Part shown: positions 1 through 8,892 of the stretch, piece after piece
How positions within the stretch are numbered: the first letter of the stretch is position 1
Layout: each line of letters starts with the position of its first letter
Assembly: GCA_002364325.1 (NCBI GenBank)
Contig: DEXV01000003.1
Span: forward strand, 249,469 to 313,468
Direction: 5' to 3'
Length of the DNA: 64,000 bases
From: Gillisia sp. UBA3175
Lineage (GTDB): Bacteria; Bacteroidota; Bacteroidia; Flavobacteriales; Flavobacteriaceae
The notes under the pieces: model-generated
Database searches by the model: none
Told to the model about the DNA's origin: nothing
The model's input: the letters and a program-made list of their open reading frames with translations, nothing else
Position numbers and translations under genes: made by a program

Positions 1-1
1 T

Positions 2-83
<82 letters not shown>

Positions 84-140
84 CAAATCACTTTTAAAAG
101 TGATTAACACCAACAGGAACATGTTTTATGTTTCTATATT

Positions 141-213
141 GCGAAAGTAGCTCAGTTGGTAGAGCGTCAGCCTTCCAAGCTGAATGTCGCCGGTTCGAAC
201 CCGGTCTTTCGCT
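141..213 (+). tRNA. tRNA-Gly (anticodon TCC)
   Basis: The acceptor stem pairs GCGAAAG with CTTTCGC, the anticodon stem-loop CAGCCTTCCAAGCTG presents TCC, and the T-arm is CCGGTTCGAACCCGG. CCA is not encoded. It lies 57 bases after tRNA-Tyr and is probably part of the same primary transcript. Confidence 0.95.
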
Positions 214-325
214 CTAAGACAAAGATGTCGCGTTTTAAATGTGATCTTTAGCTCTAAGGACAATAACAGTGTAAGAACTGTTCTTTATCTCCATACAAGG
301 CGACTTGTTGGAGCTAGCCTTTTTT

Positions 326-397
326 GCCGACGTAGCTCAGGGGTAGAGCGTTTCCTTGGTAAGGAAGAGGTCACGAGTTCAATTCTCGTCGTTGGCT
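326..397 (+). tRNA. tRNA-Thr (anticodon GGT)
   Basis: The acceptor stem pairs GCCGACG with CGTTGGC (with wobbles), the anticodon loop TTGGTAA gives GGT, and the T-arm contains GTTCAATTC. It sits 58 bases before tuf. The 112-base spacer after tRNA-Gly holds a short stem-loop (265-282) and a weak hairpin followed by a T-run (297-325). Confidence 0.95.
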
Positions 398-455
398 CTT
401 AATTTTGTATAAAATTGAACACTAATATATAACTAAGATTAAATAATTATTAATT

Positions 456-1643
456 ATGGCAAAGGAAACTTTTGATCGTTCCAAACCGCACTTGAACATA
501 GGTACGATAGGACACGTAGATCACGGAAAAACTACCTTAACTGCAGCAATTACTAAGGTAATGGCTGATGCTGGATATTCAAAAGCTATGTCTTTTGATC
601 AGATTGACAATGCTCCAGAGGAAAAAGAAAGAGGTATTACTATTAACTCATCACACGTAGAATACTCTACTAAAGACCGTCACTACGCACACGTAGATTG
701 TCCAGGTCACGCAGATTACGTGAAGAACATGGTTACTGGTGCTGCACAAATGGATGGTGCTATCTTAGTAGTTGCTGCTACAGATGGTCCAATGCCACAA
801 ACTCGTGAGCACATCCTTTTAGGACGCCAAGTTGGTATTCCTAGAATCGTTGTATTCATGAACAAAGTGGATATGGTGGATGATGAAGAATTATTGGAAT
901 TAGTTGAAATGGAAGTAAGAGATTTACTTTCTTTCTATGAATATGATGGTGATAATGGACCTGTAATCGCTGGTTCTGCTTTAGGAGCACTTAACGGTGA
1001 AGAGAAATGGGTAAATACAGTTTTGGAATTAATGAAAGCTGTAGATAGCTGGATCGAACTTCCTCCACGTGATGTTGATAAGCCTTTCTTAATGCCTATC
1101 GAGGATGTATTCTCTATTACTGGTCGTGGTACTGTTGCAACTGGTAGAATTGAAACTGGTGTTGCAAATACTGGAGATCCAGTAGAGATCATTGGTATGG
1201 GAGCTCAAAAATTGACTTCTACTATCACTGGTATTGAAATGTTCCGTCAAATCCTTAACAGAGGTGAAGCTGGAGATAACGCAGGTATTCTTTTAAGAGG
1301 TATTGAGAAATCAATGATCTCAAGAGGAATGGTAATCGTTAAGCCAGGATCTGTAACTCCTCACGCTAAGTTTAAGGCAGAGGTTTATATCTTGAAAAAA
1401 GAAGAAGGTGGACGTCACACTCCATTCCATAATAACTACAGACCTCAGTTCTACGTACGTACTACTGATGTTACAGGAACTATCAACTTGCCAGAAGGTG
1501 TAGAGATGGTTATGCCAGGAGATAACTTAACTATCCATGTTGAGTTGTTACAATCTATCGCGATGAACGTAGGTTTGCGTTTTGCAATTCGTGAAGGTGG
1601 TAGAACTGTTGGTGCAGGTCAGGTTACTGAGATTTTAGACTAA
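456..1643 (+). CDS. tuf: Elongation factor Tu
   Basis: This GTPase delivers aminoacyl-tRNA to the ribosomal A site. At 395 residues it has the standard length. The G1 P-loop GHVDHGKT is at residues 19-26, followed by the RGITI switch region, DCPGH (G3) and NKVD (G4), then the two beta-barrel domains. The ATG start has the A/T-rich leader usual in Bacteroidota and no Shine-Dalgarno sequence. It lies between tRNA-Thr and tRNA-Trp, so the transcript probably carries both mRNA and tRNAs and needs processing. Identity is certain. Confidence 0.99.
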   Translation: MAKETFDRSKPHLNIGTIGHVDHGKTTLTAAITKVMADAGYSKAMSFDQIDNAPEEKERGITINSSHVEYSTKDRHYAHVDCPGHADYVKNMVTGAAQMDGAILVVAATDGPMPQTREHILLGRQVGIPRIVVFMNKVDMVDDEELLELVEMEVRDLLSFYEYDGDNGPVIAGSALGALNGEEKWVNTVLELMKAVDSWIELPPRDVDKPFLMPIEDVFSITGRGTVATGRIETGVANTGDPVEIIGMGAQKLTSTITGIEMFRQILNRGEAGDNAGILLRGIEKSMISRGMVIVKPGSVTPHAKFKAEVYILKKEEGGRHTPFHNNYRPQFYVRTTDVTGTINLPEGVEMVMPGDNLTIHVELLQSIAMNVGLRFAIREGGRTVGAGQVTEILD

Positions 1644-1652
1644 GAATAAAAC

Positions 1653-1697
1653 ATAAGTTTATAGGTATCCTGCTTTATGCTGGATACCTAAACTTAT
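1653..1697 (+). promoter_or_regulatory. Long stem-loop between tuf and tRNA-Trp
   Basis: ATAAGTTT (1653-1660) pairs with AAACTTAT (1690-1697), and AGGTATCC (1663-1670) pairs with GGATACCT (1682-1689), leaving a two-base bulge and an 11-base loop. No T-run follows, so it looks more like an RNA processing or mRNA-stabilising stem than a full terminator. It begins 9 bases after the tuf stop and ends 4 bases before the tRNA-Trp. Confidence 0.7.
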
Positions 1698-1701
1698 ATT
1701 T

Positions 1702-1774
1702 ACGGGTTTAGCTCAGTTGGTAGAGCACTGGTCTCCAAAACCAGGTGTCGTGAGTTCGAGTCTCTCAACCCGTG
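1702..1774 (+). tRNA. tRNA-Trp (anticodon CCA)
   Basis: The acceptor stem pairs ACGGGTT with AACCCGT, the anticodon stem-loop is CTGGT-CTCCAAA-ACCAG with CCA, and the T-arm contains GAGTTCGAGTC. The discriminator base is G. Its place between tuf and secE is conserved in many bacterial genomes. Confidence 0.95.
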
Positions 1775-1909
1775 CTTGATAAATTAGAGTCACCCTTTGG
1801 GAACTATTTTTTAAAAAAGATAATTCGTAGCATTTTAAGTCAGAAGCGGTTTCCAGAAAATTCTGAAACAGTGGGTATTTTAAAAGTTATGTTATAAAAA
1901 TATAAAACC

Positions 1910-2107
1910 ATGGCAGGAATCGTAAATTATATTTCAGAGTCTTATAACGAATTGAGAAATCACGTTACATGGCCAAGTTGGGCAGAAGCTCAAAGACTAA
2001 CAGTAGTTGTGGCTGTTTTTTCAATAATATTTTCTTTAGCAATTTGGGGGGTAGATACTGTATTTAGCTCTGCAATTGAACAATATTTTGAATGGATAAA
2101 ATCTTAA
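1910..2107 (+). CDS. secE: Preprotein translocase subunit SecE
   Basis: SecE is the small membrane subunit that clamps the SecY channel for protein export across the inner membrane. The protein is 65 residues, the short single-span form. It shows the conserved amphipathic cytoplasmic helix with the VTWPSWAEA motif near residues 19-27, followed by one hydrophobic segment at about 30-50. It is 11 bases upstream of nusG, the almost universal secE-nusG pair, which supports the call. Confidence 0.96.
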   Translation: MAGIVNYISESYNELRNHVTWPSWAEAQRLTVVVAVFSIIFSLAIWGVDTVFSSAIEQYFEWIKS

Positions 2108-2118
2108 AGTTTTAGACT

Positions 2119-2670
2119 ATGGCAGAAGTTAAGGATAAAAAATGGTACGTGGTTCGCGCCGTAAGTGGTCAAGAAAATAAGGTTAAAGAATATATTGAGA
2201 GAGAAATTTCTCATCATGGTTTAGAAGATTTTATTGGTGAAGTACTTGTTCCAACAGAAAAAGTAATACAAATTAGAAATGGTAAGAAAATTTCTAAAGA
2301 GAGAGTTTACTTTCCTGGGTATGTAATGGTATTAGCTAATTTAGGTGGGGAAATTCCTCACATCATTAAAACGATTAATGGTGTTATTGGTTTTTTAGGT
2401 GAAACTAAAGGAGGAGATCCCGTTCCACTTAGAAGAGCAGAAGTAAATAGAATGTTAGGAAAAGTAGATGAATTATCTGTAAAAGCAGATAACGTTGCAA
2501 TTCCTTTTACTATTGGGGAAACCATAAAAGTAATTGACGGTCCTTTTAATGGATTTAATGGAACTGTTGAAAAGATTAATGAAGAGAAGCGTAAGCTTGA
2601 AGTAATGGTGAAGATCTTCGGAAGAAAAACACCATTGGAATTAAGTTATATGCAAGTAGAAAAGGTATAA
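2119..2670 (+). CDS. nusG: Transcription termination/antitermination factor NusG
   Basis: NusG binds RNA polymerase and links it to Rho or to ribosomal protein S10. The 183-residue protein has the N-terminal NGN domain (starting WYVVRAVSGQE, residues 9-19) and a C-terminal KOW domain in which IDGPFNGFNGTVEKI is recognisable around residues 138-153. Length and order (secE-nusG-rplK) are those of the canonical operon. The start is the only sensible ATG, 11 bases after secE. Confidence 0.98.
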   Translation: MAEVKDKKWYVVRAVSGQENKVKEYIEREISHHGLEDFIGEVLVPTEKVIQIRNGKKISKERVYFPGYVMVLANLGGEIPHIIKTINGVIGFLGETKGGDPVPLRRAEVNRMLGKVDELSVKADNVAIPFTIGETIKVIDGPFNGFNGTVEKINEEKRKLEVMVKIFGRKTPLELSYMQVEKV

Positions 2671-2696
2671 AGGAAATTACTGTTACATATATTTTT

Positions 2697-2729
2697 GATA
2701 GTTTTTAAAGCTTCCACTCTAAAACTATC
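2697..2729 (+). promoter_or_regulatory. Stem-loop in the nusG-rplK spacer (possible L1 autoregulation site)
   Basis: GATAGTTTT (2697-2705) is perfectly complementary to AAAACTATC (2721-2729) around a 15-base loop. No T-run follows. In other bacteria protein L1 represses translation of the rplK-rplA message by binding its leader, and this is the matching position; the assignment to L1 is inference from position only. Confidence 0.5.
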
Positions 2730-2746
2730 ATCTAAAAACAATAATA

Positions 2747-3184
2747 ATGGCAAAAGAAATAAGTAAAGTTGTTAAGCTACAAGTTCGCGGAGGTGCTGCT
2801 AACCCATCACCACCAGTTGGACCTGCTTTAGGTGCTGCCGGAGTTAACATCATGGAGTTCTGTAAGCAATTTAATGCTAGAACTCAAGATAAACCAGGTA
2901 AAGTATTACCAGTAGTAATTACAGTATTTAAAGATAAGTCTTTTGATTTTGTAATTAAAACTCCACCAGCTGCAGTTCAATTACTTGAAGCTGCAAAATC
3001 AAAAAAAGGATCGGGTGAACCTAATCGTAAAAAAATTGCAAGTGTAACTTGGGAACAAGTTCGTGCAATTGCTGAGGATAAAATGCAAGATTTAAATGCA
3101 TTTACGATAGAATCAGCTATGAAGATGATTGCGGGAACTGCTCGCTCTATGGGTGTAACTGTAAAAGGGCAAGCGCCGTTTTAA
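2747..3184 (+). CDS. rplK: 50S ribosomal protein L11
   Basis: L11 forms the stalk base at the GTPase-associated centre of the large subunit. The 145-residue protein has the proline-rich N-terminal segment [11 protein letters not shown] (residues 20-30), to which thiostrepton-type antibiotics bind in the family, and the C-terminal 23S rRNA-binding domain ending with the TARSMGV motif. It is the first gene of the rplKAJL block, 19 bases before rplA. Confidence 0.98.
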   Translation: MAKEISKVVKLQVRGGAANPSPPVGPALGAAGVNIMEFCKQFNARTQDKPGKVLPVVITVFKDKSFDFVIKTPPAAVQLLEAAKSKKGSGEPNRKKIASVTWEQVRAIAEDKMQDLNAFTIESAMKMIAGTARSMGVTVKGQAPF

Positions 3185-3203
3185 TCCAAAATAGATATTA
3201 AAA

Positions 3204-3902
3204 ATGGCAAAAGTAACTAAAAAGCAAAAAGAAGCACAATCTAAGATCGAAAACGGTAAACTGTATTCGGTAGCAGAAGCTTCAGCTTTGATAAAGGAAA
3301 TTTCCAACGCAAATTTTGATCCTTCCGTAGATATTGCAGTTCGTTTGAATGTAGATCCACGTAAAGCAAATCAAATGGTGAGAGGGGTAGTAACTCTTCC
3401 ACATGGAACAGGAAAAGATGTAAAGGTTTTAGCCTTAGTAACTCCAGATAAGGAAGCTGAAGCTAAAGAAGCTGGTGCAGACTTCGTAGGATTAGATGAA
3501 TACCTTGAGAAGATCAAAGGTGGATGGACAGATGTTGATGTAATAATCACCATGCCAAGTGTAATGGGTAAATTAGGGCCTCTAGGTAGAGTTTTAGGAC
3601 CACGTGGATTAATGCCTAACCCAAAGACTGGTACAGTAACTATGGATGTTGCAAAAGCTATATCTGATGTAAAAGCTGGTAAAATTGACTTTAAAGTTGA
3701 TAAAACTGGAATTGTACATGCAGGTATTGGTAAAGCATCTTTTGATGCAGATAAGATTGCTGGAAACGCAAGAGAATTATTAACTACGTTGGTGAAATTA
3801 AAACCAGTGGCTTCTAAAGGTATATATATTAAGAGTATATATATGTCTTCTACAATGAGCCCAAGTGTTGAGATTGATACTAAAAGGTTCACTGAGCAAT
3901 AA
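3204..3902 (+). CDS. rplA: 50S ribosomal protein L1
   Basis: L1 is the mobile stalk protein beside the E site and, in many bacteria, the translational repressor of its own operon. The 232-residue protein has the family signature region around [21 protein letters not shown] (its core is at about residues 126-146) and full length. It starts 19 bases after rplK and ends 11 bases before rplJ. A 173-codon open frame lies antisense inside it and is a composition artefact. Confidence 0.98.
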   Translation: MAKVTKKQKEAQSKIENGKLYSVAEASALIKEISNANFDPSVDIAVRLNVDPRKANQMVRGVVTLPHGTGKDVKVLALVTPDKEAEAKEAGADFVGLDEYLEKIKGGWTDVDVIITMPSVMGKLGPLGRVLGPRGLMPNPKTGTVTMDVAKAISDVKAGKIDFKVDKTGIVHAGIGKASFDADKIAGNARELLTTLVKLKPVASKGIYIKSIYMSSTMSPSVEIDTKRFTEQ

Positions 3903-3913
3903 TATTATAGATT

Positions 3914-4438
3914 ATGACAAGAGAAGAAAAATCATTAGTAATTGAAGATTTAACTGCGCAGTTAACAAATAATTCTATTATTTACCTTGCAGATATCTCA
4001 GGTTTAAACGCCTTGAGTACTACAAATTTACGTAGAGCTTGTTACAAAGCCAACGTACAACTTGCAGTAGTTAAAAACACGTTGCTTGCTAAAGCTATGG
4101 AAGCTTCCGATAAAGAATTCGGAGATCTTCCTTCAGTTTTAAAAGGTAACACCTCTATTATGCTTTCGGAAACTGGAAATGCTCCAGCGAAAGTAATTAA
4201 AGAATTCAGAAAAAAATCTCAAACACCTTTACTTAAAGGAGCTTTTATAGCAGAAGCTATTTATATAGGGGATGACTACCTAGAGACCTTGGTTAACATC
4301 AAGTCTAAAGAAGAAGTTATTGGAGATATTATCGGATTGTTACAATCACCTGCTAAGAATGTTATTTCAGCATTAAAATCAAGTGGTGGTAAGTTAGCCG
4401 GAATTCTTAAAACTCTATCTGAAAAAGAAGAGAAATAA
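3914..4438 (+). CDS. rplJ: 50S ribosomal protein L10
   Basis: L10 anchors the L7/L12 dimers to the large-subunit stalk. The 174-residue protein begins with the typical TREEKSLVIEDLTAQL helix and contains the VVKNTLLAKA region. The C-terminal helix (about 135-174), the L7/L12 platform, is Lys/Leu rich. It lies between rplA and rplL; the 56-base spacer to rplL has no obvious terminator. Confidence 0.97.
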   Translation: MTREEKSLVIEDLTAQLTNNSIIYLADISGLNALSTTNLRRACYKANVQLAVVKNTLLAKAMEASDKEFGDLPSVLKGNTSIMLSETGNAPAKVIKEFRKKSQTPLLKGAFIAEAIYIGDDYLETLVNIKSKEEVIGDIIGLLQSPAKNVISALKSSGGKLAGILKTLSEKEEK

Positions 4439-4494
4439 ATACGCGCACTATTAATAATTATTTATATACAAAGAACATTTTAAAACGATAGAAA

Positions 4495-4869
4495 ATGGCA
4501 GATTTAAAAGATTTCGCAGAAAAATTAGTTAACCTTACTGTAAAAGAAGTAAATGAGTTAGCAACTATATTAAAAGATGAGTATGGTATCGAGCCTGCAG
4601 CTGCAGCTGTACAAATGGCTGGTCCAGCTGGTGGTGGTGATGATGCTGCTGAGGAGCAAACAGAATTCGACGTAATTCTTAAAGCTGCTGGTGGATCTAA
4701 ACTTGCTGTAGTTAAATTGGTAAAAGAACTTACAGGTCTTGGACTTAAAGATGCTAAGGAATTAGTAGATGGTGCTCCAAAAGCAGTAAAAGAAGGAGTT
4801 TCTAAAGATGAAGCTGAAGCATTAAAAGCACAATTAGAAGAAGCAGGAGCCGAGGTTGAGCTTAAATAA
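4495..4869 (+). CDS. rplL: 50S ribosomal protein L7/L12
   Basis: This is the multi-copy stalk protein that recruits translational GTPases. The 124-residue protein has an N-terminal dimerisation helix, an Ala/Gly/Asp-rich flexible hinge (about residues 33-55) and the conserved C-terminal domain with [10 protein letters not shown] and [12 protein letters not shown]. It is the last ribosomal gene before rpoB. Confidence 0.98.
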   Translation: MADLKDFAEKLVNLTVKEVNELATILKDEYGIEPAAAAVQMAGPAGGGDDAAEEQTEFDVILKAAGGSKLAVVKLVKELTGLGLKDAKELVDGAPKAVKEGVSKDEAEALKAQLEEAGAEVELK

Positions 4870-4892
4870 GCTTACCACAAGCAATATATTTA

Positions 4893-4930
4893 GGTTTAGA
4901 CCTCGGGACTAGCTCTCGAAGGTCTAAACC
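4893..4930 (+). terminator. Hairpin between rplL and rpoB (attenuator-like)
   Basis: GGTTTAGACC (4893-4902) pairs perfectly with GGTCTAAACC (4921-4930) around an 18-base loop, and CTTTTGCG follows. The stem is strong but the T-run is only four bases, as expected for partial termination. In other bacteria the rplL-rpoB spacer holds an attenuator that lowers rpoBC expression relative to ribosomal proteins; that function is inferred here. Confidence 0.65.
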
Positions 4931-5000
4931 CTTTTGCGTATATGAAGCTTATGCCTTATAACGCACCCACATTTTATATAAATTATAATTCCGTCCATTG

Positions 5001-8000
5001 ATGTTAGCAACGCAAACTGAAAGATTGAATTTCTCTTCTGTAAAGAACAAGCCTGATTATCCAGACTTTTTGGATGTCCAAATTAAGTCGTTTCAGGATT
5101 TCTTTCAATTAGAAACAAAATCAGAAGAAAGGGGAGATGAAGGTCTCTATAACACTTTCCTGGAAAACTTTCCTATTACAGATACCCGCAATCAATTCGT
5201 ATTAGAGTTCCTGGATTATTTTGTGGATCCACCAAGATATTCCATTCAGGAATGTATCGAACGTGGTTTGACATATAGCGTGCCGCTTAAAGCTCGTTTA
5301 AAATTATATTGTACAGATCCTGAACACGAAGATTTCGAAACTATTGTACAGGATGTATACTTGGGTACTATCCCTTATATGACTCCTAGTGGAACATTTT
5401 GTATTAATGGAGCAGAGAGAGTAGTTGTTTCTCAGTTGCACCGTTCACCTGGTGTTTTCTTTGGTCAGTCTTTCCATGCGAATGGAACAAAATTATATTC
5501 TGCCCGTGTAATTCCTTTTAAAGGATCATGGATAGAATTTGCTACCGATATCAACAACGTAATGTACGCGTATATCGATAGAAAGAAAAAATTACCTGTT
5601 ACTACACTTTTCCGTGCAATTGGGTTTGAAAGAGATAAGGATATCCTTGAGATCTTTGACCTTGCAGAGGAAGTTAAAGTGTCTAAAACTGGACTTAAAA
5701 AATACCTTGGTCGTAAATTAGCGGCTAGAGTATTAAATACTTGGTATGAGGATTTCGTAGATGAAGATACTGGTGAAGTAGTTTCTATTGAAAGAAATGA
5801 GATCGTATTAGACCGTGATACAGAATTAGATAAAGACCATATCGAGGAAATCCTTGAAACTGGAACTAAAACTATTTTGCTTCACAAAGAAGATAACTCA
5901 ACAGGAGATTATGCAATTATTCATAATACATTGCAAAAAGATCCAACAAACTCTGAAAAAGAAGCTGTTGAGCATATCTACCGTCAGTTACGTAATGCAG
6001 AACCGCCAGATGAGGAAACCGCTCGTGGTATTATAGATAAATTGTTCTTCTCAGACCAACGTTACTCTTTAGGAGAAGTAGGTCGATACAGAATGAACAA
6101 AAAACTTGGTCTTGATATTGGAATGGATAAGCAAGTGCTTACCAAAGAAGATATTATTACCATCGTAAAATATTTAATAGAATTAATTAACTCTAAAGCA
6201 GAGATAGATGATATCGATCACTTATCTAACCGTCGTGTTAGAACAGTAGGAGAACAACTTTCTCAGCAGTTTGGTGTTGGTTTGGCACGTATGGCACGTA
6301 CTATTCGTGAGCGTATGAACGTTCGTGATAATGAAGTGTTTACTCCAATAGATTTGATTAATGCAAAGACTTTGTCTTCTGTAATTAATTCATTCTTTGG
6401 TACCAACCAATTATCTCAGTTCATGGATCAAACAAATCCATTAGCAGAGATTACACACAAACGTAGATTATCTGCATTAGGACCAGGTGGACTTTCAAGA
6501 GAAAGAGCAGGGTTTGAAGTACGAGATGTTCACTATACTCACTACGGAAGACTTTGTCCTATTGAAACTCCAGAAGGACCAAACATTGGACTTATCTCTT
6601 CACTTTCTGTATTTGCAAAAGTGAACAGCATGGGATTCATTGAAACTCCTTACCGTAAGGTGAATAATGCTAAGATCGATTTTTCTGAAACACCTATTTA
6701 TTTAAGTGCAGAAGAAGAAGAGAACAAAAAGATTGCACAGGCCAACATTCCTTTAAAAGATGATGGTACTATAAATACGGATAAGGTTATTGCACGTATG
6801 GAAGGTGACTTCCCGGTAGTAGATCCACAAGAGATCCACTATATAGATGTTGCACCAAACCAAATCTCTTCAATCTCAGCTTCATTAATTCCATTCTTGG
6901 AACATGATGATGCCAACAGAGCATTGATGGGATCTAACATGATGCGTCAGGCGGTTCCTTTATTAAGAGCAGAATCTCCTATTGTTGGTACTGGTCTTGA
7001 AAGACAAGTAGCTACAGATTCTCGTGTATTGATCAATGCTGAAGGTGAAGGGGAAGTAGAGTATGTAGATGCTGAAAAAATTACCATTAAGTACGATCGT
7101 ACAGAAGAAGACAGAATGGTGAGTTTTGAAAGTGATTCTAAAACTTACAACCTTATCAAATTTAGAAAAACAAACCAAGGTACTTCTATTAACCTAAGAC
7201 CAATTGTAAATGTTGGAGATAGAGTTACTAAAGGACAAGTACTTTGTCAAGGATATGCTACTGAAGCTGGGGAACTAGCTTTAGGTAGAAACATGAAGGT
7301 TGCCTTCATGCCTTGGAAAGGGTACAACTTTGAGGATGCAATTGTAATTTCTGAAAGAGTTGTTAGAGAAGATGTATTTACCTCTATTCATATAGATGAA
7401 TATTCATTAGAAGTTAGAGATACCAAATTAGGTAACGAAGAACTAACTAATGATATTCCTAACGTTTCTGAAGAAGCCACTAAGGACTTGGATGAAAACG
7501 GTATGATTAGAATTGGAGCTGAAGTGAAGCCTGGTGATATTCTTATTGGAAAGATCACTCCTAAAGGAGAAAGTGATCCAACTCCAGAAGAGAAATTATT
7601 ACGTGCTATCTTTGGTGACAAAGCAGGAGATGTAAAAGATGCTTCGTTAAAAGCACATCCATCATTAAGAGGGGTTGTTATTAACAAGAAACTTTTCGCA
7701 AGAGCTGTAAAAGATAAGCGTAAAAGAGTTCAAGATAAAGAAGATGTAACTGCATTAGAGAAAAACTATGATGCAAAATTCAATGTTCTTAAAGCTGAAC
7801 TTGTAGAAAAATTGTTTGCAATTGTTGGAGGTAAAACTGCACAAGGAGTAATGAACGATTTAGGGGAAGAGGTAATGCCAAAAGGTAAGAAATACACCCT
7901 TAAAATGTTAAACTCGGTAGACGATTATACGCACCTTACACAAGGTACATGGACTACAGACGATCATTTAAATAAATTAGTTGCAGATCTTATTCACAAC

Positions 8001-8813
8001 TACAAGATCAAGGAAAACGATCTTCAAGGAAACTTAAGAAGAGAGAAATTTACGATCTCTGTTGGGGATGAACTACCTGCAGGAATTATCAAATTAGCGA
8101 AGATTTATGTTGCTAAGAAGAGAAAACTTAAAGTTGGGGATAAAATGGCGGGACGTCACGGTAACAAAGGTATTGTTGCACGTATCGTTCGTCAAGAAGA
8201 TATGCCTTTCTTAGAAGATGGAACTCCTGTAGATATCGTATTGAACCCACTTGGGGTACCTTCTCGTATGAACATTGGTCAAATTTATGAGACTGTGTTA
8301 GGATGGGCAGGACAAAAATTAGGTAGAAAATATGCTACTCCAATTTTTGACGGTGCTACTCTAGACCAGATCAATGAATTAACAGATGAAGCCGGTGTAC
8401 CAAGATTTGGACACACATATCTTTATGATGGTGGAACTGGAGATAGATTTGATCAAGCTGCAACTGTAGGTATAATTTATATGTTGAAATTAGGACATAT
8501 GATTGATGATAAGATGCACGCACGTTCTATAGGACCGTACTCTCTTATTACGCAACAACCATTAGGTGGTAAAGCGCAATTTGGAGGTCAACGTTTTGGA
8601 GAGATGGAAGTTTGGGCATTAGAGGCTTATGGAGCTTCTGCAACCTTACGTGAGATCTTAACCGTAAAATCGGATGACGTGATTGGTAGAGCTAAAACTT
8701 ACGAAGCAATCGTAAAAGGAGAGCCTATGCCAGAGCCGGGACTACCTGAATCTTTCAACGTGTTAATGCACGAATTGAAAGGATTAGGATTGGATATTAG
8801 ATTAGAAGAATAA
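5001..8813 (+). CDS. rpoB: DNA-directed RNA polymerase subunit beta
   Basis: RpoB, with RpoC, forms the active-site cleft of RNA polymerase. The 1270-residue protein contains the rifampicin-region sequence around [19 protein letters not shown] and [19 protein letters not shown], and C-terminal motifs including [14 protein letters not shown] and [24 protein letters not shown] (read in parts). I chose ATG 5001; a TTG one codon upstream (4998) is an unlikely alternative. It is co-transcribed with rplL and rpoC. Confidence 0.99.
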   Translation: MLATQTERLNFSSVKNKPDYPDFLDVQIKSFQDFFQLETKSEERGDEGLYNTFLENFPITDTRNQFVLEFLDYFVDPPRYSIQECIERGLTYSVPLKARLKLYCTDPEHEDFETIVQDVYLGTIPYMTPSGTFCINGAERVVVSQLHRSPGVFFGQSFHANGTKLYSARVIPFKGSWIEFATDINNVMYAYIDRKKKLPVTTLFRAIGFERDKDILEIFDLAEEVKVSKTGLKKYLGRKLAARVLNTWYEDFVDEDTGEVVSIERNEIVLDRDTELDKDHIEEILETGTKTILLHKEDNSTGDYAIIHNTLQKDPTNSEKEAVEHIYRQLRNAEPPDEETARGIIDKLFFSDQRYSLGEVGRYRMNKKLGLDIGMDKQVLTKEDIITIVKYLIELINSKAEIDDIDHLSNRRVRTVGEQLSQQFGVGLARMARTIRERMNVRDNEVFTPIDLINAKTLSSVINSFFGTNQLSQFMDQTNPLAEITHKRRLSALGPGGLSRERAGFEVRDVHYTHYGRLCPIETPEGPNIGLISSLSVFAKVNSMGFIETPYRKVNNAKIDFSETPIYLSAEEEENKKIAQANIPLKDDGTINTDKVIARMEGDFPVVDPQEIHYIDVAPNQISSISASLIPFLEHDDANRALMGSNMMRQAVPLLRAESPIVGTGLERQVATDSRVLINAEGEGEVEYVDAEKITIKYDRTEEDRMVSFESDSKTYNLIKFRKTNQGTSINLRPIVNVGDRVTKGQVLCQGYATEAGELALGRNMKVAFMPWKGYNFEDAIVISERVVREDVFTSIHIDEYSLEVRDTKLGNEELTNDIPNVSEEATKDLDENGMIRIGAEVKPGDILIGKITPKGESDPTPEEKLLRAIFGDKAGDVKDASLKAHPSLRGVVINKKLFARAVKDKRKRVQDKEDVTALEKNYDAKFNVLKAELVEKLFAIVGGKTAQGVMNDLGEEVMPKGKKYTLKMLNSVDDYTHLTQGTWTTDDHLNKLVADLIHNYKIKENDLQGNLRREKFTISVGDELPAGIIKLAKIYVAKKRKLKVGDKMAGRHGNKGIVARIVRQEDMPFLEDGTPVDIVLNPLGVPSRMNIGQIYETVLGWAGQKLGRKYATPIFDGATLDQINELTDEAGVPRFGHTYLYDGGTGDRFDQAATVGIIYMLKLGHMIDDKMHARSIGPYSLITQQPLGGKAQFGGQRFGEMEVWALEAYGASATLREILTVKSDDVIGRAKTYEAIVKGEPMPEPGLPESFNVLMHELKGLGLDIRLEE

Positions 8814-8817
8814 TATA

Positions 8818-8862
8818 CTGTTCTACAAGGTTGAGTATGAAAGTGCTCAACCTTCAAAACAG
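8818..8862 (+). promoter_or_regulatory. Stem-loop between rpoB and rpoC
   Basis: AAGGTTGAG (8827-8835) pairs perfectly with CTCAACCTT (8846-8854) around a 10-base loop, and CTGTT (8818-8822) can pair with AACAG (8858-8862) to extend it. No T-run follows, so a processing or stability element is more likely than a terminator. It fills most of the rpoB-rpoC spacer. Confidence 0.65.
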
Positions 8863-8892
8863 GATTTTCACAATAATTAGATAGCATTGATT

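Noticed and set aside
184..402. Open frame of 72 codons across the tRNA-Gly/tRNA-Thr region
   Set aside because: It is read through the two tRNA genes and the spacer; the C-terminal RRSSGVERFLGKEEV-type sequence is a translated tRNA.
935..1192. Antisense open frame inside tuf
   Set aside because: It is fully inside a certain gene, has no homologous look, and reflects codon bias of the plus strand.
3371..3892. 173-codon antisense open frame inside rplA
   Set aside because: It is long but lies entirely opposite a highly expressed ribosomal gene with skewed codon use; the translation has no domain pattern.
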